64,000 bases of DNA from Phylloscopus collybita (GCA_027886175.1 JAJNNQ010000013.1:9770001-9834000), one strand, 5' to 3'. Shown: positions 13,601 to 26,213, numbered from the stretch's first letter. Translations and numbers: made by a program. Notes: generated by a model from the sequence alone, not told the origin.

Positions 13601-16600
13601 TATTTCAGTCTTTCAGAATTCTTATGAAAAAATAATTAAAATAGAGCATGTCTTTATATCTTTGCTTAGTTAGGTTATAGTAAAAATATGTAAATATATC
13701 AGAATACACTTTCTATTGATTTAATTGTAACAATTGTCTTCAGCTCAACTTAACCAATTTTTAATTTTGCATGTGTGTTATTATTTGCAGCACAATAGCT
13801 ATGCTCTATCTTAGGACATAGTTGGTTTGCAATTTTTTACATAGACTTCAAAAGCTCAGCCAAGAAGTAGGAAAGAAGACTAAGACATAATTAATTAATA
13901 AAAAAAATTTGCAGAATCTAAACTGCTCAGGATTTATTATACTACTTGGGATAACCTATCTTTTCTGAGGAACTGTCCAGTTTAGTCAGCACAGCCTTGT
14001 CTTTCCCTTTCTAATGGCACCATTTTCTTTCCTTTCTTCCTTCCTTCCTTGAAAGCTTAACTATTGAAAGCAGCAGCAAAACAAGGCAAATCCTTAATAA
14101 TTTTCTTCTTTTATTCTGGAAAAATATTAATTTAGACAGAAAGAAAGTTAACTCTTTCTCTCTGTTGAAATGATAAACCGGAAGAGACAAAACTGGATAT
14201 TCTTTAGCATTGAGGAAATACAGCATTAGCGATGGAAACAATTCAGACTATAAAATCCCCAAATCTTTTCCTTGCTAATATTTATTACATTAATATTTGT
14301 TTCCTTATGATTTTTTCTTCCCTTATATTTGACCATTTATTATAAAGATAAGAAAATGATTGGGAGAAAACTAAATGATAGAGTGTTAGAAATGCAAAAT
14401 GATTCAAAATATTAATGTATTGCTAAGGATGACTGGGTAACAAATGGTACATTTGCCAGTATGCTTGACCTGACACAATTAATATTCCAGGTCATGCTTG
14501 GGTTTCCGTGATGGAAGGTCTGAGGCAGAGAATTCTAGGGGAAAATATATCTATTGTATAACTCATTTCTCTCTCTCACTTTTTTTTTTTCTTTCTTTTT
14601 TTTTTTTTTTTTTTCCTTTTCCCTGACGAGTCAGAACCATAGTCTTAAAAAAATATATCTCTGCTTTCACACCTCATTTGCCATATTCACCACTGGGCCA
14701 CTGTTCACCAGAAGGGCCTGATGTAAGGAGGTCAGTCAGAAGCTATTAGCAGAGTCCCCTCCTGAGATTTCTTTGGTCTTATTGAGGTGGAAGTTAGCAT
14801 GACAGTACTGCAAATAACTCAGTTGTAAGTTTTTTAACAGTTAGCGCAGATTTCCCCATAGTGTTTGTCACTTCAGAAAATTGTTCCTGGAAATGAGGTC
14901 CTGAAAGCTTTGACAGAGTCCCTTCTTAGTGTTGAAGAGCACAGGTACAGAAAAATGTGTCATTCTCCCTGCAGACCAGAGGTACAGTTTTGTAATCTAT
15001 GGTAATATTTTGGAGCGTTACATATTTTCATATGGACTAAAGGATGGGAAAATATTGAAATCATAGTAAGGGGTAATATCCAAGACAGATGCTTTTCTAC
15101 CATTGAAAAAGCAGTGTTAACTACAATGGTTTTGTAGTTGAGAGAATATTTTATTATAGTAGGGGGAAAATTAAGTAATGCTTTTAATACATTGTATTTG
15201 TCTCAAGAAGATATGCAATGTGTTAAGTACAAAAGGCTTTGATCCCATAAATTCTTAGATTTCTGTAGACTGCCAGCTCCCTGCAGAGGACAGAGTGAAT
15301 AGGGTATTCATCACCACATTTCCCAGTGCAAGAAATTCCAAAAACAAGAATTTGTTGCAGAGATAAAAGTTGCAGAGATATTTTTGAAAAAGAATGGAAG
15401 CAATTTTTCCAGTGATTAATCTAAACTGGAAAGTAGAATCAAATTCATCCTCTTGTCTCTCCTGCTAATCTTTACCAGTTTTAAATCTAGGCCTAACCTT
15501 ACTACAAACCTTGGGGAATTAAGAGTAAATTGGAATTAATTTTATCTGTCTAGATATTAACTCTGTTGATTGCTCTGTTATGTGTCTTGTTGAATACTTG
15601 AACATATATAATTAAAATGTAAAGTAATTAACAAGGATTGCTTGAAAAATCATTATTTAAATATGTACTTTGTAATCAATTTTGACCCAGATCTTACAAA
15701 GAGTTTCATCTATAGAAGAAGCAACAACTTTTAAAGTTTCCAGCTGGCCTCTCTAAAGTACAAATCCATTTTCATAGTTGATATAATATCTGTATGCATT
15801 TAACCTGAGAGTGTGTAAAAAAAGAGCAGTAAAAGATGACTCTTTGTTAAGACACCTTTTCAGCAATAAGAATTCCAAAGACACTGAATCAATGGATTTC
15901 CACATTTATTATGGCAAATTTTGGTTTCATTAAAAGTGCTAAAAGCCAATTTTGTGAGTGCTCCTGGAGATATTCAGTAGCATTTCACAGTGTTTGAACC
16001 CTTTATGAACTGTAGCTTTTTATTACTACCAAACATTTAATCAAAGAAGCACAAAATAGAATATACACAGTATTTTAACAGAGATTGCAAAATACAGTTT
16101 CAGAAAGCCATTTTACTCATGGAGACACTTACACTATTTCTTAGTGTGATTAAAAGAAGTGCCTAGACAGAACATTGATTTAAAATTATTCTTTCATTTA
16201 ATTCTTCAGAGGAAGAACATTTAAATTATTTCAGATATTGTATTTTTACGCTTTGGAGCAACAAAACCCAAACCCCAAATCTGTGTTATGTAGATTGAAA
16301 TAATCTAATACTTTAAATTATGTTTTTCAGTAAAAAAATATTAAAAGATTTCCTTCTCAATTTGCTCTTCAGCATTTTTTTTATTTTTTAATTTTTTTTT
16401 TAAAGAAAAGGCTTAAAAAGGGGTGTAAATTTTGGGAAGACACAGCCCTGATCAGGATTTTCTACTGATCAACAAATCCATGCCTGCCAACTCTAGAGAG
16501 TTGTTATTATGCTGTAATGTTTTCTTCCAGATCCCCGATTATCATTGATAAGCATGGAGATGTTTCTCTTCTGGATAATATATAAATTTTCAGTACCATT

Positions 16601-18746
16601 GTCACTTTCTATAAAATATGTGTTTCCAGACATACCATGAGAGCAGTATCTCTCCCCCTAGCTGGGAACCCCTGCATGCTCGTGGTGTGGCTGCAACAAT
16701 CTCCACAGCTGAGTATGCCTGGTGTAGGAAGGGGTGGAAAATGAAGCAACAACACAATGAGCAGTTCAGTGAAATATGTAAAAAAACATAGTTGCAGGTC
16801 ATTACTTTTCTATTTACTGTCATCAACATAGTGAAGGCAAAAAAAAATGAATTGGTCATAACGCAGGCAGATCCAAAGGCTGTTGTAGGACTAATGAGTG
16901 AAGAGATACAATGACCATGGCATAGAGATGATTTGTGTATCTCCAGCAAGGGATCTAATTTGTGTGAATCTAATGCATTTCATTTGTATGGAATTTGTGT
17001 TGACTGTGGCATTTTATGTTTGAGAGTACTTGTGTAAAAAGTGCATGGTGTAACTGCATTCAATAATTGTGGGACAGTGCAATAAATTCCAAGACCACAC
17101 ATGGAATTTCTCTTTATGTATCACTTAGAGGTCACCAAGTGTTCACAGGCAAAACTCTGCTGGGCTGATAAGAAAATTACAAAATAGCAGTGATGAAGTA
17201 CTATGAAAATAATAACAGCATGAGAAGAATCTGTAACTTCGTGAGATATTTGTATGAGCAAGAGCCAGTCCTGCAGAATAAAAAATTAAGTTGCAGCTGG
17301 ACTTCACAGATCATAGAGACGGACCTGGAATTTCACATTCACTCCAGTGACTCTGCTTGCCTGCTGTTTGAAGCATGGATCCCTGCCATTCTAATTTGGC
17401 ATCCTGAAGAGCTGAAGGAAGAACCAGTGGTTTTTTGGCACACATATGTTTCAGCCACTTATCTCTATTCATGTCCTCTTTCCCGCTGTATGTTCCACCC
17501 ATTTGTGAAATAATTTGTAGGGTTTGCTCTAAGATGGGAACAAATAACAGAGGACCAAAATAAATTGTCATTCGACTCATATAAATTATGGATGAAGAAT
17601 AGCCTTTAAAATTTTGAATATCCCAACACTATTTTGAATAAGCTAGGATCTTTGAATACTTTTGACTATTAGACATTATGTTTTATATGTGCCTTATTTA
17701 ATTGTTTTGACACAAAAACTGGAACTTCCCAGTAGCCCAGTAGGATATGTTAATGAAAAACGCCTTAGAGGTCATTGGGGAGAGTTCCATCCTCTCAGCC
17801 CCAAGAGTTTAATACTTTATGAAGAAGCTGATGCCTTACACAGTTTTCTTATGGGTCCTCAGTAGTGTTCCAAAGGAGCAATACATGATTTTAAACATTT
17901 ACTCTTTTCCTTAACTTTTCCCGCATCTTGAAACCAATTTCTTTTCCTACTACTTTTATTCAAGGCTTATTAGTAATTAGAGTTATGATAAAAGCAAAGG
18001 ACAATATATTTTAACTGAGCAAGTCTGCTTTAAAAGTTAGTATACCTTTGTAGAAAATATATCTGTCTTTAAAGCAACTCAGTATCTTGAAATTTATTTT
18101 TGTGCATTTTAATCATATGTAATCTATTTTATAGGAAATTTAGTGGCTTTGCGCAATATGGAAAAGAACTTCTCATATTTAACAGTTCACAATTAGTTCA
18201 GTAAACTCACATATGTCTATTTGGGAATTGTTTACATACAACTGATAAAATCCCTACATATATAGGTATGATTTGAGAACAGTCTGCCACATAATTTTGA
18301 CTTGCCAGATATTCACAGATTGTTAATGATGTAGTTACTAAAATAGAATTTGAAATGTATGTTTTATATCATAATTGTTTTGTTATACCACACTAGTCAT
18401 AAAATTAGCGATTAAAAAAAAAGAAATATCACATTCAGCGATGAATGAACTTTTCTGTTTTAGTCACAATTTAGAAATCATTGTGCTAAATTTGTGGTTT
18501 TTTCACATGTTTTATGCTATTAAGACTGAACACATTGTAATAGTATTCAGGAATTTATTGTGGACATTTTGTTGGGGAAAAAGTTATTTTTGGGTTTTAG
18601 TATTCCATAAATTCTCTTCCATTTCTCCTTAACTAGCGACTGTTTTACTTTTAAAAGTGCAGCAGGTGCCACTGTCTGATTTTGGTCCTAGTGTGTATCG
18701 AAATTTAAATGAGTTGAAGTCAAAGATAATCCCATTTTCTGCTCAG
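1669..18746 (+). other. SPATA17: SPATA17 intron, 17.1 kb
   Basis: Starts GTTGGT and ends in ttttctgctcag. I see no exon, RNA gene or well-preserved transposable element in it. The contents are AT-rich unique sequence, T-runs near 4452-4469 and 14581-14624, a TTCC run near 14024-14050, a degenerate TATCTG run at about 4030-4090, and a 20-bp tandem duplication at about 7286-7325. A faint tRNA-like stretch near 7717-7800 may be an old SINE head. Open frames such as 6117-6446, 7094-7477, 16602-16949 and 17190-17513 show no recognisable domain or splice support. Confidence 0.85.
14581..14624 (+). repeat. T-rich low-complexity tract
   Basis: Forty-four bases that are almost all T, broken by a few C. 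It follows a TC-rich stretch. Simple repeat inside the first intron. Confidence 0.9.
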
Positions 18747-18950
18747 ATTCCAGGCATCTACAATTCTCCATTCAGAAAATCCCCAGATCCAATGGAACTG
18801 CTGCTACGGAAGTCAAAGCCCCTGACCCACAGAAAGCAGCCAGTGAAGAGTCCCTTGGCCGATGAGCTCTATGGCTGGCCAACTTGTAAAAAGCCTCCAG
18901 ATTTCGTCACAGCATTGCCTCTGCTACCTGCTGAAAAACAGAAACCTCAG
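18747..18950 (+). CDS. SPATA17: SPATA17 exon (second visible): IPGIYNSPFR core
   Basis: A 204-bp exon of 68 codons, phase 0 at both ends. The acceptor is ccattttctgctcag|ATT and the donor is CCTCAG|gtaaca. The peptide begins IPGIYNSPFRKSPDPMELLL and continues through KSKPLTHRK to PAEKQKPQ. The human protein as I remember it reads IPGIYNSPFRKEPDPWELQL and KAKPLTHRR, and the corresponding segment is also 68 residues. That agreement fixes the acceptor at 18746/18747 even though the reading frame stays open for about 90 bp upstream. The C-terminal half (GWPTCKKPPDF and after) diverges strongly from mammals, as expected for a linker. The frame also stays open past the donor to about 19166, but the donor is canonical and the sequence there turns into simple repeat. 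Confidence 0.95.
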
Positions 18951-19044
18951 GTAACATTTTTCAGTGACTCTGAGGCAGCTTTTGCTTACATCTTTTATCA
19001 TAGATTATCACAGAATATCTATCACCAGGTCTGGAAATCCCTTT

Positions 19045-19133
19045 CGTGTGTGTGTGTTTGGTGTGGTGTTTTTTTTTGTTGTTGTTGTTGGTTTTTTTTG
19101 TTTTGTTTTTGTTTTGGTTTTTTTTTTTTTTTT
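19045..19133 (+). repeat. Compound simple repeat (TG)n-(TTG)n-T-rich
   Basis: A short TG run, then T-run, TTG units and TTTTG/T-rich sequence. It lies just inside the intron after the second visible exon, and being T-rich on the sense strand could be read as a cryptic polypyrimidine tract. Open frames across it on both strands are artefacts of low complexity. Confidence 0.9.
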
Positions 19134-20185
19134 AATATAAATCTAGTGCTTGCATTGAAGATATAAAATCTTTGACTCAGATTTGACTTAAAGAAATAGA
19201 AATCTTGGTCTTGCATAAGAACAGGGAATATGATTCTTTGTAGGTTGCTTTTGTCCTTTGGGCAGAAAAGTGTAATTTATGGTATTTCAAAGGTATGACC
19301 TGATATAATTATCAATATTATGATTCATTAGAACTAGAATTCTTAATTTCCAATCTTAAATCATTAAAAAAAAGGAGAAATTAAAAGTGATAGGAAAACT
19401 TAAATGGTTGCGATAACTTTGTCCTCAGTTTGCAATTGTTTGCCTTATAAAGACTGAGGCATCCTCTCAGTTCTTAGTAGCTCCTGCTCTCTTGTGTCCA
19501 CTAGGTGTGTGTTAGCTTTAATAACAAAGATTTCTACATGTTGTGCTCCATAACAGCCAAGTTGTCCAGCTTCCATTCTTAACTGTCATGGTCTCAGCTT
19601 TAACTTCAATTGATGTCACTGTATCTTGCAGGCAGATTTTTTTTCTTTTCTGTAAAGTAATGATGATCTGTGAGATAACACATCAAAGCGAATGTCACAG
19701 GATGGCAAAACATCTTTTGCCACCTTATTATCAAAACCTGCTGGGAATGTGACCAATATATACAGCAGAAAAACTTTTTGAGACCTTTGTTTTCCTCACT
19801 TGATGACAGTATGATCACATGTAGCTTATCAGGCCAGTAGGTGCCTGATACAATTATTTTCAGGATAGAAATGTTATGAAGAATTTTTCGGTTTGTCCAA
19901 TGTACTGAATCTTCTGTTTAGCTCATACATACACTTTCCATGCTGGTTTCAGTTTGAGTGACATAACATCTTCAGAACATTTGGCACTTTTCCTTTCTGT
20001 ACTCCATTCTATATTTAAATTTCCTTCTCTGTATTTTGCTTAGAAAGAAAATGCTTCTAAATGAGTCCTTCTTAGCAACTTTCAGTGAAACTATCACCTA
20101 TTTGCAACAATATAACCCCCTTAGCAATAAGCAATGTATATATATGTATCTTTAATGGTGTTTTACTCCTCTGAATCATTATTGT

Positions 20186-20513
20186 TCTCTACAACTCTCT
20201 GAAAGGAGGCTGTAAACCAGGTGGGGGTTGGTCTCTTTTCCCAGGCAACCAGTCACAGGACAAGAGGACATAACATCAAACTGTGCCAGGGAAGGTTCAG
20301 GCCAGACATCAGGAGGAATGTTTTCACTGAAGGGGTGATCAGACATTAGAACAGGCTGACCAAGGCTGGTTGAGTCACTATCCTCAGAAATGTTCAAGAA
20401 ATGAGTGCACATGGCACTTAGTGCTATGGTTTACTTGACAAGGTGGTGTTTGGTCAAAGACTGGACTCAGTGATCTTGGAGGTCTTTTCCAACATTTATG
20501 ATTCTATGATTCT
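20186..20513 (+). mobile_element. CR1 LINE, 5'-truncated 3' end, sense orientation
   Basis: Matches the consensus of avian CR1 3' ends as I know it. In order it carries CTGAAAGGAGG, GGTGGGGGTTGGTCTCTTTT, CCAGTCACAGGACAAGAGGA, CATCAGGAGGAAT, GGCACTTAGTGC and GACAAGGTGGTGTTTGGTCA, ending in the ATTCTATGATTCT octamer-type terminus. Only about 330 bp of the element is present, which is the usual 5' truncation of CR1. It is intronic in SPATA17, same strand. It is one of the main reasons for calling the window avian. Confidence 0.95.
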
Positions 20514-21152
20514 AAGGTGCAGGCCTGTGAGAATACCTCTGAAGAAACAGAGGTGAGCCCACTGCTTACAACAGTAAAAATCAACTTCAGGACCTTTCTC
20601 CACCTTTGTCTTTCCTTCCCTCCTTGTGTTCTCCCTACCTTGACTGCTTGATCTTCCTCATAGAATGACCTCATTGACTCACAGTAGAACTGTGACAAAC
20701 AGTTGTGAGCCAACAAGCAGTTTGGGTGATCAGGGAGTTTGGAGTTGACATAAACATGACATTATAGCTTTACCTTCTGGGACCAAGGGGGCTATGACAG
20801 TCCTTGAGCAGGATGTGACTGGTTGCATTGTCTCTCGGGAAAGAGGAAAGATTTTGCCTTGTGGACGTGGTACAGGAATCAGGCTTTTAAATAAATAGGA
20901 AACTCGCAGTTCTTCCATTGTTAAGCTGCTCTTGCAAAACTACTTTACTGTATACAAAGTATCTTACATGCTTCTCTTGGATTTGGAATATTTTATAGAC
21001 CTTTCTAAGTTCAGACGTATGCACAGCAGTCATGCACAGATAGCCTTTTAGAACAAACCAGAAGAGTTCTGTTTGTTTTCTGCACCTCAAAGAGGGAATT
21101 TACTATATAATACTTTAATCCTTTCAGCACCCTGGGATCTACACTGTGGGGT

Positions 21153-21250
21153 AAATTTTCAAAGCACAGCGCGTGGATTTAGCTGCCTGACTCTTATTGA
21201 TGTTAATGGGAGTCACACGGCTAAATCCCTGCACAACACTTTGACAATTT
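21153..21250. mobile_element. Palindromic MITE-like element (~98 bp)
   Basis: The two 49-bp halves are imperfect reverse complements, with roughly two thirds of positions pairing. The best matched stretches are GGATTTAGC with GCTAAATCC, TGACTC with GAGTCA, and AAATT..TCAAAG with CTTTGA.AATTT. The layout resembles old palindromic amniote repeats of the GGAGTTAGGCACCTAAAT kind that are common in turtles and crocodilians and decayed in birds. Family assignment is from recall and uncertain. The inverted-repeat structure is seen directly. Confidence 0.6.
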
Positions 21251-24163
21251 AGGGTTGTATGTCTAAGAAAAGGACACTGGTTTGAGCTGATGAAACAGCT
21301 GGAAATGAAAACCCATCAGAACACATCATCCTGAAAGTTGTCTGGTGTGACAATAAGAAATTTAATTACTAGATATACTTGTGTCCTAGTTCTTTGTGGT
21401 AACACTTTTTGGCACCAAGTTTCTTTTTCCAATATATCTGGTTTACTGTGAGCCACTTGTTACTTTCTTTCTATCTAAAATTTTTAGATATCTAAAATTT
21501 TTATTGCCCATAGGTTTGTATATTTTATATGAGGATGTCAATTATATGTGTTTAAAAGAAAAAAAATAACTATCTTTCAGCTTTCTCTTAAGGAAATGGT
21601 TTTTTTTAGTATTTAATAGGTAAGCTCTGTATGTGTAAGATATTTACAAGAAAGGTTTTAATGATGCTTCTACATCAGTTAGATCTATCATTTTTATTAC
21701 TAAGTTAACTAGAATTATAGTTTGATAGAAACATGGTTAATGCTAAAATTAGTCATTTAATTCATTAAAAGGCATTAATAACAGAATGCGCATTACCATT
21801 TAGATTCTTTGCATGCTGTTATCTGTTGTGGAATGGGGACAGTGAGGAATGCATAATTTCATACAGATCATATTTTTTATCATGAGTTTCTGATGGCATG
21901 ATGAAGTAGTAAGAATGCTGATCTGCTAACCTTTATTTGGCAAACCAGTCGGTATCAAGATTTATGCTACTCAGTACAAATTCCAAACATAGAGCTGTGT
22001 GAGTTTCCTTCATGGTAAAAATTGTTGTTTGACTTCTTGCCTTCCTTTCCCAGCCTGACCTCCCCAGAAAGATTTCCATTTTGAAATTCTTGCAAGAATT
22101 GTCTATTTGGAAACATTTTTAAGCACCATTCAACCAGAGTTTCCATAAGTCTTAGTCTTGTAAAATGGAAATAGACACGTGGATTTTTTAGAGGTCATCA
22201 TTTAAGATATATTGATTAAGATACAGTCCTGAGGTCCCTATTACTAAGTAAATTTCTTCAAATACATTATTCAGAGGAATGGAAAAATCTTCCGGGAATG
22301 TTTAGGATTATTTTTATTTATTATTTATTATTATATATACACTGATTTCATTAGTGATGACACAGACTTGTTTTGAGGGACCTTTGCTTAATTACATAAT
22401 TTTCCCTTCTCCTTCTATTGGAAGTTGTAATTTTATTTGAATTATAGACTGAGGGCTTTTTATGTATCTAACTCCTAGTTAGGCCTCAGAAATTAAGGTG
22501 GAGAAAACCCCTTGCTAAGTCAATATTTTTCAGGGAAGAAATAATATGATATTCTGAAAGACTACTTTTAGGAGCAAACATATTTATCTTGGTATTATTT
22601 GGTAATAGTGCTTTTCTTTCTTTCTTTCTCCATATATCCACTAACTTGAAACATCTTGTAACAGAAAATTCATTTTTTTATTATAATATTTTAAACTTCT
22701 TTAAAACTTGATCATCAGGTTATGTATCACTAGAACATTGTTGACTAGTTTTAATGACCTGTTCTAATATTGATTATTCTCTCACTTTTAATTTTGTTTT
22801 TCAAAGACTTTTGTGTTCTTTTTAAATGAACATATTTTTTAAGCAGACTTAGAGAACAGAAACAAGAAAATACCTGCAAGAAGTGCAAATACTATGCTCA
22901 TTTGCTTATGGGGACCTTTAAAAAGATCTCCAAATCTTGGTACTGTGCCTTTAAAAAGTAAAGTTCCAATAAAATTCCATTAACTACTTTCAAATATAGC
23001 AATCCTCCTGTCCAGCTGTGAAAAGTACTAGATGATACTTATTTGCCATTTGTGTTATTTACGGTCCATGACTTTTATGGTAACTGGTTCCTATTATTGG
23101 TTTCTATTAATGTAAAACATAAGTGAACATAAATGAGGCGTGAATCATTTCTTTTTATTAGTCCCACAGTCTTCACTCAGTGCTTGCAGTAACTCCAGCT
23201 GTGACTTGTTAGTGATAACCTATTTAAAGAAGGATATCTTTAAGAATAAAGGCTGTGATTAGGATTCTTTGTCTGTTCATAGTTTCAAAAGGTTTCACTA
23301 GTTCATTGCAAGATCAACAATGACAAAAATAAAAATTAATTGGTAATACTTCTGAGTCTAGGGTTGCCATTAAACTGTACTGCGTGGCACAGGGCACTAA
23401 TTATAATCCAGGTAAGTTCTTAAAGGCTAATACTAGAAGTGAGACATATAGGATATGTCACTTCAGCAGCACAGAAGAGGACTTCCTGCTGCTATTTATC
23501 CATGTTGTTAGATGGTAGATACTGATACAATCAGTTATTAAACAATGTACTCTGGAAAAAAAAAGAAAAAAAGACCTATATGTGTATCTTTTAAGAATTA
23601 CAAAGTTAAGGTGAAATTAGACTATTCAGAAATAGGCTATACACCTATGGTGCTGAAGTCATGTATTTGAATTGTGTTAGAAGAATTGTATCTTAAGCCA
23701 TGCATTAAGTTCCATTCCAGGTAGATTTATAGATACATTGAAAAGAGCATGTTCTTTAAAGTTTGCTCTGTACAAAGTAAAATACTTACATTTTTGGCTT
23801 AAGCAGAATTTAGGTGTAGTTAATGCTTATTTTTTATTTCACCAATATTTTTTTCTAAGTAAAATCAAAGTTTTTCTAACCAGTTCTAACAATATATTTG
23901 TTTAAAATACTAAGTATTTATTAGTAGTTAAATAAATTTGGAGTGCACGTTTCTCACTCTCTTTGAGGCTTTAGAGTATGTTATCAACCTTTATGTAAGC
24001 CTCTACCAAAATAAACTGCTTTAATTATTTTGGAAGAAAAGACTTGCTGCACTTCCTAAACATTCTGCGTCGTGTTTCATCAGCGATATGCCATGAATAA
24101 AAGAGGGAAAGGAAAGAACTGTAACCCCAAAATAAAGTATTTGTATTACCCTACACCTTTCAG

Positions 24164-24315
24164 GGACCTTTCCGCCACCCCGCGGAAGTGTTGCGGCAGC
24201 GCTACAAGCCTTTGGAACCCACGCTGAGAGTGAGAGAATCAATGTACTCACCACCAGCCAAGGCCAAAGAGGCAACACCAAGGGAGGAATGGAGAAGTCC
24301 CAAACATGACAATGA
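24164..24315 (+). CDS. SPATA17: SPATA17 exon (third visible): GPFR...LEPTLRV segment
   Basis: A 152-bp exon that enters in phase 0 and leaves in phase 2. The acceptor is ctacacctttcag|GGA and the donor is AATGA|gtgagt. The translation runs GPFRHPAEVLRQRYKPLEPT, then LRV, a variable Pro/Lys/Ala-rich stretch, and REEWRSPKHDN plus a split Glu codon (GA|A). The human protein as recalled has GPFRDITEVLEQRYRPLEPT, LRV and REEW at the same positions. The conserved motif QRY(K/R)PLEPTLRV is the strongest anchor. The first 40 bp are unusually GC- and CpG-rich for this window. This exon is the least conserved toward its end and is about one residue longer than in human. Confidence 0.95.
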
Positions 24316-24983
24316 GTGAGTTCTTTGGTTTTTCTTCTGCTGTTGTGAGAATGTTTTCTTTATTCTGTTGCTTTCAGAAACCTTTCATGCCTGACAAAAT
24401 GAAATGTCAAACCTGACAGCTTACTTGAAAACATTTTATGTATATATTTCTAAATTCTGTGTCCTTAGATTATAAACTGCTCAGGGCAGAGACCCTATCT
24501 TGTAATTGTGTGACATGTGCTGTCTGTATCTATGAATCTGTAGAAGTACTTGTAATAATAATAATAATATCGGATGCAACAGATGGCTTTAACGGGAAAT
24601 AAGAAAACAGATGCAAATTCTGTCTTTCCACATGCACCTTGCCAAGGAAAAAATACTATTTCAGTCTTCATATTCCGGGAGCTTACAACCCAGTTATAGG
24701 AGGAAATAATGGTGTTGTGTGCCAATGAGACTTGTTTTCTCTTCTCTCCCAGAAGAGTACCACAACTCGAAAGGGGAGGGAGGGAGGGAGCATATGTTGC
24801 ATGTTAGAATATGATACAAAAACTGGAATAGTCTCTGAAGCAGTTTGATTTCTTAAGTCATGGCAGCTGTAATAGTGTCAGACAGACCAGTTCTTTTCCA
24901 TAAAATCTCAAATACAGGCATGATCCATCCCAAAAGATGAAGGCTTCTGTCCCAAAAGATTTAAGGCTATTGCCAAAATGTTT

Positions 24984-24985
<2 letters not shown>

Positions 24986-25015
<30 letters not shown>
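24986..25015 (+). repeat. Poly-T tract (30 T)
   Basis: An uninterrupted run of 30 T. It could be an antisense retroposon tail, but I see no element body to its right and no clear target-site duplication. Confidence 0.92.
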
Positions 25016-25017
<2 letters not shown>

Positions 25018-26195
25018 TAGCACACCTTCTCTGGCTCTTTGTAGTTAATTAGTAAAAGAATTATGTTTTGCCAACCTTTTCCTTGAATTCACTGCTCTTG
25101 GCAATCCTCTGGCCCTTCAATACTGGAATTGAGGACAGAAGGGAATCACTTTTCCTCATGAGCAGCCTGTGATCATTGGCACATGATGTTTTGCTATCTT
25201 TGATCTGTTTCATGCTTTTTTTTATCAGCTCCATATTGCTATGTCTCAGCTTTAGGACTAGGACCTAAGAGTGCCAGAATCAATTGTGTTTACACGGTTT
25301 AGCTTCTATGTTTTTATTGTTGGACCATTTTCCCCAATTTAATATTAATGGTATCTTGGAATGAAAATTCCATTCAAAAACAGTTATGAAATTAAAAAAA
25401 ATATTTTCTTTAGACTACTTCTTACTTCGTCACTTTTGGATAATGGTTTTGGTGGTCTTTTTTGTTTGTTTGTTTTATTTTATTTTGGTTTTGTTTTGTT
25501 TTTGTTTTTTGTTTATTTGTAGTGAGACACAGCACTTTTTATTCCTTTCATACCAAAATCATAACTGAGTTCAGTTACAAGTACCAATACACTTCCCTTT
25601 TCTATTTCTGCCTGTATCCTTTCATGCATTGGTGTGAAGAGCAAACAGCTTAATTTTCACATCTCAGCTTAAATTTGCGCCTTTTTGCTTTTCATTTTTA
25701 TCTAATTTCTACTAGTGAAATTTAAAAGAGCCCCTATTACTAGGTAGTAATTAGTATTCTACCTCTCATTTAAAGTGTTTCCTTCACTGAATTGGTTGTG
25801 ATTGATGCATTCCAACTGAGGATAGATGATGTTCTTCATTTATAGGCATGACTACATTGCCCAGTCTTTATTTGATGAAGTTTACCCCAGACATTACTGT
25901 GTCAACACTTTCAGACATTGCAATAAATGTTTCACTAACTCTTCAGTGAGGGAATTGTGAACATTTGGTCTTGAACAGTTTAAATTTGGAGCCTCCAACT
26001 TTGGTAGATATTATTTGACGTGGGGTCTTTATTTACCTTGTGGGTAAGGAAGCATTTAATGCCATCCTTAATGCACAGAAGCAACGTCCCAACAATCAAT
26101 GATTCTCAGCTTCATGCACAGTAAATGCAAAGTGTATTACACATTTTCAGGCTGTGATCATTCCATTTGTGCTTCTTATTCAACCAACCATGCAA

Positions 26196-26213
26196 AGGTC
26201 ACATCTGTGACCT
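26196..26213. promoter_or_regulatory. Possible nuclear-receptor inverted repeat (IR6)
   Basis: AGGTCACATCTGTGACCT contains two consensus AGGTCA half-sites facing each other with six bases between. The arms extend to eight perfect base pairs. A further half-site-like AGGTGA follows at about 26219-26224. The block is intronic within a sequence-complex stretch (about 25850-26330). The motif is seen directly; binding is inference, because such motifs also arise by chance. Confidence 0.35.

Larger units (their letters stand above)
18951..24163 (+). other. SPATA17: SPATA17 intron, 5.2 kb
   Basis: Starts GTAACA and ends in ctacacctttcag. It contains a TG/TTG/T-rich simple repeat (19045-19133), a CR1 3' fragment (20186-20513) and a palindromic MITE-like element (21153-21250). 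The remainder is AT-rich unique sequence with no exon or RNA gene that I can see. Confidence 0.88.

Noticed and set aside
17190..17513. 107-residue open frame in the first large intron
   Set aside because: No recognisable domain, no splice-site logic, and an overlapping open frame on the opposite strand at 17311-17580. Consistent with chance.
18951..19166. Extension of the second visible exon's frame past its donor
   Set aside because: The donor CAG|gtaaca is canonical and in phase with the next exon. The extension runs into TG/T-rich simple repeat giving Cys-Phe-rich nonsense.
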